NCBI GenBank assembly: GCA_000514715.1
Contig: AZWL01000011.1
Location: 158 to 64,157, forward strand
Reading direction: 5' to 3'
DNA from: Streptomyces sp. CNH099
GTDB lineage: Bacteria; Actinomycetota; Actinomycetes; Streptomycetales; Streptomycetaceae
Length of the DNA: 64,000 nt
Shown: piece after piece, positions 60,154 through 64,000 of the stretch
How the letters are laid out: each line of letters begins with the position of its first letter
How positions within the stretch are numbered: position 1 is the stretch's first letter
The notes under the pieces: generated by a model
The model's database searches: none
What the model was told of the DNA's origin: nothing
Seen by the model: the letters and a program-made list of their open reading frames with translations, nothing else
Program-made: the position numbers and the translations under genes

Positions 60154-62655
60154 GGGGAACGGGTGCGGTGCCGGGTTCAGCTCGGCGTCGGCGAGGTCGT
60201 GGTCGCGCAGGCCGGCCTCGCGCAGCCCGGTGCGCAGCCGGGACATCCCCAGCGCGCGCTGCCGCGACCAGCCGAAGTCGATGGGCAGCAGCCCCGGCAC
60301 GATCACGCTGACCGTCCACAGCCCCAGCGCGCGCTGCTCGGGCAGGGTCTGGTCGACGGCGATCACCTCGAACCCGGACTCGGCGACCGCCGCCACGCAC
60401 GCCGCGGCGTCGTCGGCGAGGTCGTCGGAGACGGGCAGGGTGCGCCCGGCGCCGTACCGCTCGCGCAGGGGGACGGGGCGCTGTCGGGGCCGCAGGAGGA
60501 AGTCGGCGTAGCGGGCCATCTCCGGGAGCCCGTAGACGAGCGGGTGGTCGTGCAGGGCGGCGACCTTCCCGAAGTCGGCGGCCATCGCGCGCAGCCGGGC
60601 CTCCTCACGCTCCGTACGGCCGGCGAGGTTGACGGCGTCGGTGGCGATCTCGTCCAGCGCGGAGGCCAGCGCCGCCTCCGGGTCCAGCCCGGCGCCGGCG
60701 CCGAAGCACATCCGGCCCGGCCCGCCGTCGTACCGCTCGGCGACGCCGGTGATGACGGGTATGGGGAACGTCAGCGAGGCGTCGAAGAACCGGGCGCGGT
60801 AGCCGTACATCTCCAGCCGCGCCACCATCTGCCGGGTGGCGGGACGGGTGGCGGAGGCGGGGTCCAGCTCGGTCAGGGGCTGCTGCCCGTACCAGGCGAG
60901 GAGGAACGCGTCGCGCTCGACGACCTCCATGAGGCCGTAGTAGACGGCCTCGGCGGCGGAGCCGCCGGTGGCGCAGCCGTTGGAGCTCTCCTGCACGAAG
61001 CGGTCGGCGAGGCCCGGCGTGTGGTAGTACGTCAGCACCTCGGGCACGAGCAGCGGGCGGCGGTCGGTGAGGGAGTGGCCCCACACCCAGGAGATCTCGC
61101 GCTCGGGCGTGAACGGGGCGATGCCTTCGGTGCGGTGGAAACCGGGCGCGTAGAGCCCGCAGCGGCGGGGGTCGAGGGCGGGGCGGCCGTCGGCGACGAG
61201 CTGGTCCAGGCTGGCCCGCACGGTGGTCGCGCGGGCGCGGGGGCGCATGCCGGCGTAGCGCTCCAGGCCCTCCAGGACGCCGATGCGCAGGCTGTCGCGG
61301 AAAGTGTCGGCGTGGCCGCCCCAGAAGGTCTCGCGGAGGTAGTCGCCGGAACGGAGCGAGAAGCAGCCGATGGTGGCGGAGGTGGAGGTGGAGGAGACGT
61401 CGAGGACGACGGTGGGGCCGAGGGCGCCGCAGACGGGGTTGGCGAACGCCTCGGTGGGCAGGTCGTAGTCCGCCAGCGGGCGGGTGCGGAAGGCGCCCGG
61501 GCGGTGCTTGGGCGACGGGTCGAGGGCGACGACGGCGGCGTCGGCGGAGTCGTGCTCGTCGGGTCCGCAGGCGGGGCACTCGGGGTCGGGGACGAGGGGG
61601 TAGCGGCGGACGGTGAGGTCGGCGAGGTCGAGTTGGTAGACGTCGCGGAAGAGGGCGGCGGTGGCCCCGTCGACGGACCCGGCCCGGACGGCGGAAGCGG
61701 GGGCCCGGTCGACGGACCCGGCCCCGGCGGCGGAGGCGGAGGCCCCGTCGGCAGACACGGCCCCGGCCACGGTCCGCCGCCGGCCGTCGGACACGGCGCC
61801 GGCGACGACGGCGGCGAGCGCCGCGGCGGCGAACGGCGTCCACTGCGGCGGCGCCCCCGCCGCGGCCGTACCGCCCCCCAGCTCGACGGCCTCCCGCAGC
61901 TGCCGCGACCGCGCGGCCTGCCACCGGCGCTCCAGACACCGCACGCATCCGCGGGCTCCGGGGTCGGGGAGCGGCCCGACGACGGCGTGCCGCCCGTAGA
62001 TCCGCACGGGAACCGCCCCCGCGGGCCCCGCATCCGCGGGGGCCGCGGGCGCCCCCGCAACGCCGCGACCCCCGCCCGCGGTGCCGCCCCGCGCACCGGC
62101 GCCGCCCGCGGCCCCCCGCGCCGCGGGCGGGCCGGCACCCGGCGCAAGCCCCGCCGGCCGGTCGGCCGAGCCGGCGGGAGCGCCGCCGGAGGCGGTGGCC
62201 ACGCCGTCCGCCCCCGAAACGACAGCGCCCCCCGCTGCAGGCACGGCGGCGCCCGGGGCGACGCCGGCGCCCGCCGAGAACGCACCCGCGCCTGCCCCGC
62301 GGCCACCCGCACCCCCGGCAGCACAGCCGGGCCCCCACCGCGCACCGGCGCCGCCACCCGGCGCAACACCTGCCGGCTCGCCGGCGAAGCCGGCGGCTGC
62401 CGGCCCGGCCGGAGCGCCGCCCGCGCCTTCCGGCGCCGCCGCTGCCGCGGCCGCCCGCGCCGCAGGCGCACCCGCGGAGCCGGCCCGCGCCGCCGCCGGG
62501 GCGAAGGCGTTCGTCAGGCCCAGCGGGGCCACCTCCACCGTCGGCGGGGTGGTGAGCAGCGTCGCCAGGCGGGCCGTCAGTTCCGTGGCCAGTCCGGCGC
62601 ACGCCGCGGCCCAGGGGGCCGCCGCGGGCGGGGCCGCGGGGTCAGCTGTCGCCAC
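60151..62655 (-). CDS. YcaO cyclodehydratase no. 2
   Basis: An 834-residue protein. An N-terminal helix region (1-50) is followed by a very Ala/Gly/Pro-rich linker (51-215), an E1-like zinc module (C237-x2-C240, GCVRC; C360-x2-C363, CPAC) interrupted by a 13-residue tandem repeat (about 293-335), and the YcaO domain (about 385-834; VLEGLERYAG, SNGCATGGSAAEAVYYGLME, ERDAFLLAWYG). The C-terminus ends NPAPHPFP like YcaO no. 1. GTG 62655 has AAGGAGG six bases upstream and overlaps the preceding gene by 14 bases. It presumably partners the leader-binding protein encoded just before it. Confidence 0.9.
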   Translation of the reverse strand: MATADPAAPPAAAPWAAACAGLATELTARLATLLTTPPTVEVAPLGLTNAFAPAAARAGSAGAPAARAAAAAAAPEGAGGAPAGPAAAGFAGEPAGVAPGGGAGARWGPGCAAGGAGGRGAGAGAFSAGAGVAPGAAVPAAGGAVVSGADGVATASGGAPAGSADRPAGLAPGAGPPAARGAAGGAGARGGTAGGGRGVAGAPAAPADAGPAGAVPVRIYGRHAVVGPLPDPGARGCVRCLERRWQAARSRQLREAVELGGGTAAAGAPPQWTPFAAAALAAVVAGAVSDGRRRTVAGAVSADGASASAAGAGSVDRAPASAVRAGSVDGATAALFRDVYQLDLADLTVRRYPLVPDPECPACGPDEHDSADAAVVALDPSPKHRPGAFRTRPLADYDLPTEAFANPVCGALGPTVVLDVSSTSTSATIGCFSLRSGDYLRETFWGGHADTFRDSLRIGVLEGLERYAGMRPRARATTVRASLDQLVADGRPALDPRRCGLYAPGFHRTEGIAPFTPEREISWVWGHSLTDRRPLLVPEVLTYYHTPGLADRFVQESSNGCATGGSAAEAVYYGLMEVVERDAFLLAWYGQQPLTELDPASATRPATRQMVARLEMYGYRARFFDASLTFPIPVITGVAERYDGGPGRMCFGAGAGLDPEAALASALDEIATDAVNLAGRTEREEARLRAMAADFGKVAALHDHPLVYGLPEMARYADFLLRPRQRPVPLRERYGAGRTLPVSDDLADDAAACVAAVAESGFEVIAVDQTLPEQRALGLWTVSVIVPGLLPIDFGWSRQRALGMSRLRTGLREAGLRDHDLADAELNPAPHPFP
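61667..61783. repeat. 39-base in-frame tandem repeat inside YcaO no. 2
   Basis: Three copies with period 39 (landmark GTCGACGGACCC at 61669 and 61708; degenerate GTCGGCAGACAC at 61747). Encodes a 13-residue unit resembling GAGSVDRAPASAV, an insertion inside the zinc module. Confidence 0.75.
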
Positions 62656-64000
62656 CGGTGCCCTCCTTGGTGAGCAGCACCCGCGCGGTGTGCAGCCCGG
62701 CCGACCGCAGGTCGACCGGCGTGGTGTCGCACCAGAGCACGTCCTGCCCCGCGGCGCGCAGCCGCTCCAGCACGACCGGGAACGTCGCCGCCTCCGCCGC
62801 CGGGCCGGTCTCAGCGCCCGGCTCCGGCTCCGGGTCCGGCTCCGGGTCCGGCTCCGGCAGCCGTACCGCTCCCGGTGCCAGGTCCGGCAGCAGCTCGTCC
62901 CCCGTGTCCGGCGCTTCGCCGGTCTCCGCCGCCAGCTGCACCTGCCCCAGCAGGTCCCGCAGCGCCGCGACCGCCGCCCCCGCCGGCGTCAGCGCCGCCC
63001 CCACCGCCCAGCGGGCGGCCACGCCCGGTTCGCGGGCCAGCGCCACGGAGACCCCGGTGCGCTCCGACTCGCCGAGGTCCAGCAGTTCCACCGCCACGCC
63101 CAGCGTCTCCACCGAGCGGGTCAGGAACACCCACTCCGGGTCGTCCCCCGTTGGCTGCGCGCGGGCCGGGGTAGCCCCGTGACCACCCCGAACCGCGCGC
63201 AGCAACCCTTGGTGCGCCAGCGCCGACAGCAGGGCGTGCCCGGCCGCCTCGCCCGCGCTCTCCCCCGCGCCCGTGCCCCACGACCCCCGCAGCACGAGGC
63301 CGTCGCGGTTGGCCGCCCCCGCGGGGCACAGCGCGGCCGCGGGCACGGCGACTTCGTCCTTCGTCAGCAGCGACGTGGTACGCGCCCACGCCGTCACGTC
63401 GTCCGCCGTGGCCCCCGTACCGGCGTCGGCGACCAGCGCGTCCGGCCCCAGCCGCCGTATCCGCGCCGGGAGTTCGCGCAGCGGCCGTACCGGCGCGGCG
63501 TGCTCCGCGTACAGCGTCGCCGCCGTGCGGATGCCGCGCTGGCGGGCACCGGCCAGGTGGTGCACGTCGAACGCCGCGACCAGCCGCGGGCCGGTGGGCC
63601 GCCCCGGGGCGACCGGCCGCCCCGGGCCCGCCGCGGCCGGCACCTCGATCCGGCTCACCTTCAGCGGCGTCTGGGTCAGCTCCTCGTCGCGGTAGCGGGT
63701 GAAGACGCCGACGTGCGGGCGGATGAGCGCGTCGCCGAGCCGGTTGAGGCGGGCGACCAGCTCCTCCGCCTCGCGGGCCGTCTCCACCGTCACCGTCGGG
63801 GCGACGGTCAGCTCGTCGGGCCGCAGCTCCGCGGCGCCCGACCCGGTGCCGGTGCCCGCGCCCGGGTCGGCGCAGCGCGGGCAGCGCGGGTGCGGGCGCA
63901 GCGGTTCGGCGACGACGTCGAGGGAGTCCAGGTCCTGGATGAGGACCTGGCCCTCGGTCTCGGCGGGCAGCGCGCCGGTGACGGTGCGGAAGACCTCGTA
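62642..64000 (-). CDS. TOMM leader-binding / cyclodehydratase partner protein (partial, runs off window)
   Basis: The open frame continues to the last base of the window, so the true N-terminus lies beyond 64000; 452 codons are visible. The first visible residues are YEVFRTVTGALPAETEGQVL, then a zinc-type C-x2-C in HPRCPRCADPG. The middle shows VFTRYRDEELTQTPLKVSRIE and AAFDVHHLAGARQRG, then ARTTSLLTKDEVAVPA, and the end is WCDTTPVDLRSAGLHTARVLL, all typical of the E1-like/F-type partner (Ocin-ThiF) of azole RiPP clusters. It supplies leader recognition to YcaO no. 2, whose start it overlaps. An RRE would be expected in the missing N-terminal part. Confidence 0.85.
   Translation of the reverse strand, partial: YEVFRTVTGALPAETEGQVLIQDLDSLDVVAEPLRPHPRCPRCADPGAGTGTGSGAAELRPDELTVAPTVTVETAREAEELVARLNRLGDALIRPHVGVFTRYRDEELTQTPLKVSRIEVPAAAGPGRPVAPGRPTGPRLVAAFDVHHLAGARQRGIRTAATLYAEHAAPVRPLRELPARIRRLGPDALVADAGTGATADDVTAWARTTSLLTKDEVAVPAAALCPAGAANRDGLVLRGSWGTGAGESAGEAAGHALLSALAHQGLLRAVRGGHGATPARAQPTGDDPEWVFLTRSVETLGVAVELLDLGESERTGVSVALAREPGVAARWAVGAALTPAGAAVAALRDLLGQVQLAAETGEAPDTGDELLPDLAPGAVRLPEPDPEPDPEPEPGAETGPAAEAATFPVVLERLRAAGQDVLWCDTTPVDLRSAGLHTARVLLTKEGTGGDS

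Noticed and set aside
1..64000. Search for tRNA, rRNA, transposases, att sites and replication origin.
   Set aside because: No cloverleaf, rRNA segment, DDE-type gene or DnaA-box cluster was recognised by eye; short or degenerate examples could have been missed.

Overview
The window is chromosomal DNA of a Streptomyces or a very close actinomycete. It has very high G+C, GTG/TTG starts, stop-start overlaps, a conservon operon (cvnA-D plus two P450s), three SpoIIE-type phosphatases, a c-di-AMP (ydaO-type) leader on an M23 peptidase gene and XRE-TPR regulators. I see no rRNA, tRNA, CRISPR array or insertion sequence.

Layout. 0.2-9.3 kb: divergent MarR/MFS pair, NDH-2 with a PAS-SpoIIE-ATPase protein, a TetR, and a sigma factor fused to an extracytoplasmic NPCBM domain. 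9.3-17.3 kb: a conserved-looking core block with an XRE-TPR regulator, an asparagine-synthetase-like PP-loop protein, lhgO, trmB and a PrsW-type protease. 17.4-21.7 kb: a lower-G+C accessory patch with an SRA-HNH (modified-DNA) nuclease, an aminoglycoside-phosphotransferase-like kinase, an XRE-TPR regulator and small unknowns. 21.8-28.1 kb: an AbiEi-DUF559 fusion, VOC and membrane proteins, a Tat-exported SGNH hydrolase, the riboswitch-controlled M23 peptidase and a membrane phosphatase. 28.3-34.2 kb: a conservon in which every neighbouring gene overlaps, including a P450 that lacks the ExxR motif. 34.4-45 kb: a GAF/PAS phosphatase, two TetR-controlled loci with visible operators, GNAT, two methyltransferases and an HTH-nSTAND-WD40 protein.

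45.2-64 kb (running off the right edge) is the most interesting part: a biosynthetic cluster for a ribosomally made, azole- and dehydroamino-acid-containing peptide of thiopeptide/LAP type. A 57-residue precursor (48665-48838, +) has an acidic leader and a tail made of Ser, Thr and Cys except for the last Ala. Facing it on the minus strand is an operon, in transcription order: leader-binding/cyclodehydratase partner (partial), YcaO no. 2, tandem-nitroreductase dehydrogenase, LanB glutamylation-type dehydratase, SpaB_C-type elimination protein, PqqD-like/M50 metalloprotease, ABC ATPase, ABC permease and YcaO no. 1. A LuxR regulator, an M20 amidohydrolase and an 84-residue unknown lie to the left. 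The inferred logic is: the leader is bound by the RRE-type partner; two YcaO enzymes cyclise Cys and Ser/Thr; the flavoprotein oxidises azolines to azoles; the split LanB makes dehydro-residues; a protease removes the leader; the ABC pair exports the product. No second SpaB_C protein (pyridine synthase) is visible inside the window, so the choice between thiopeptide and linear goadsporin-like peptide is open.
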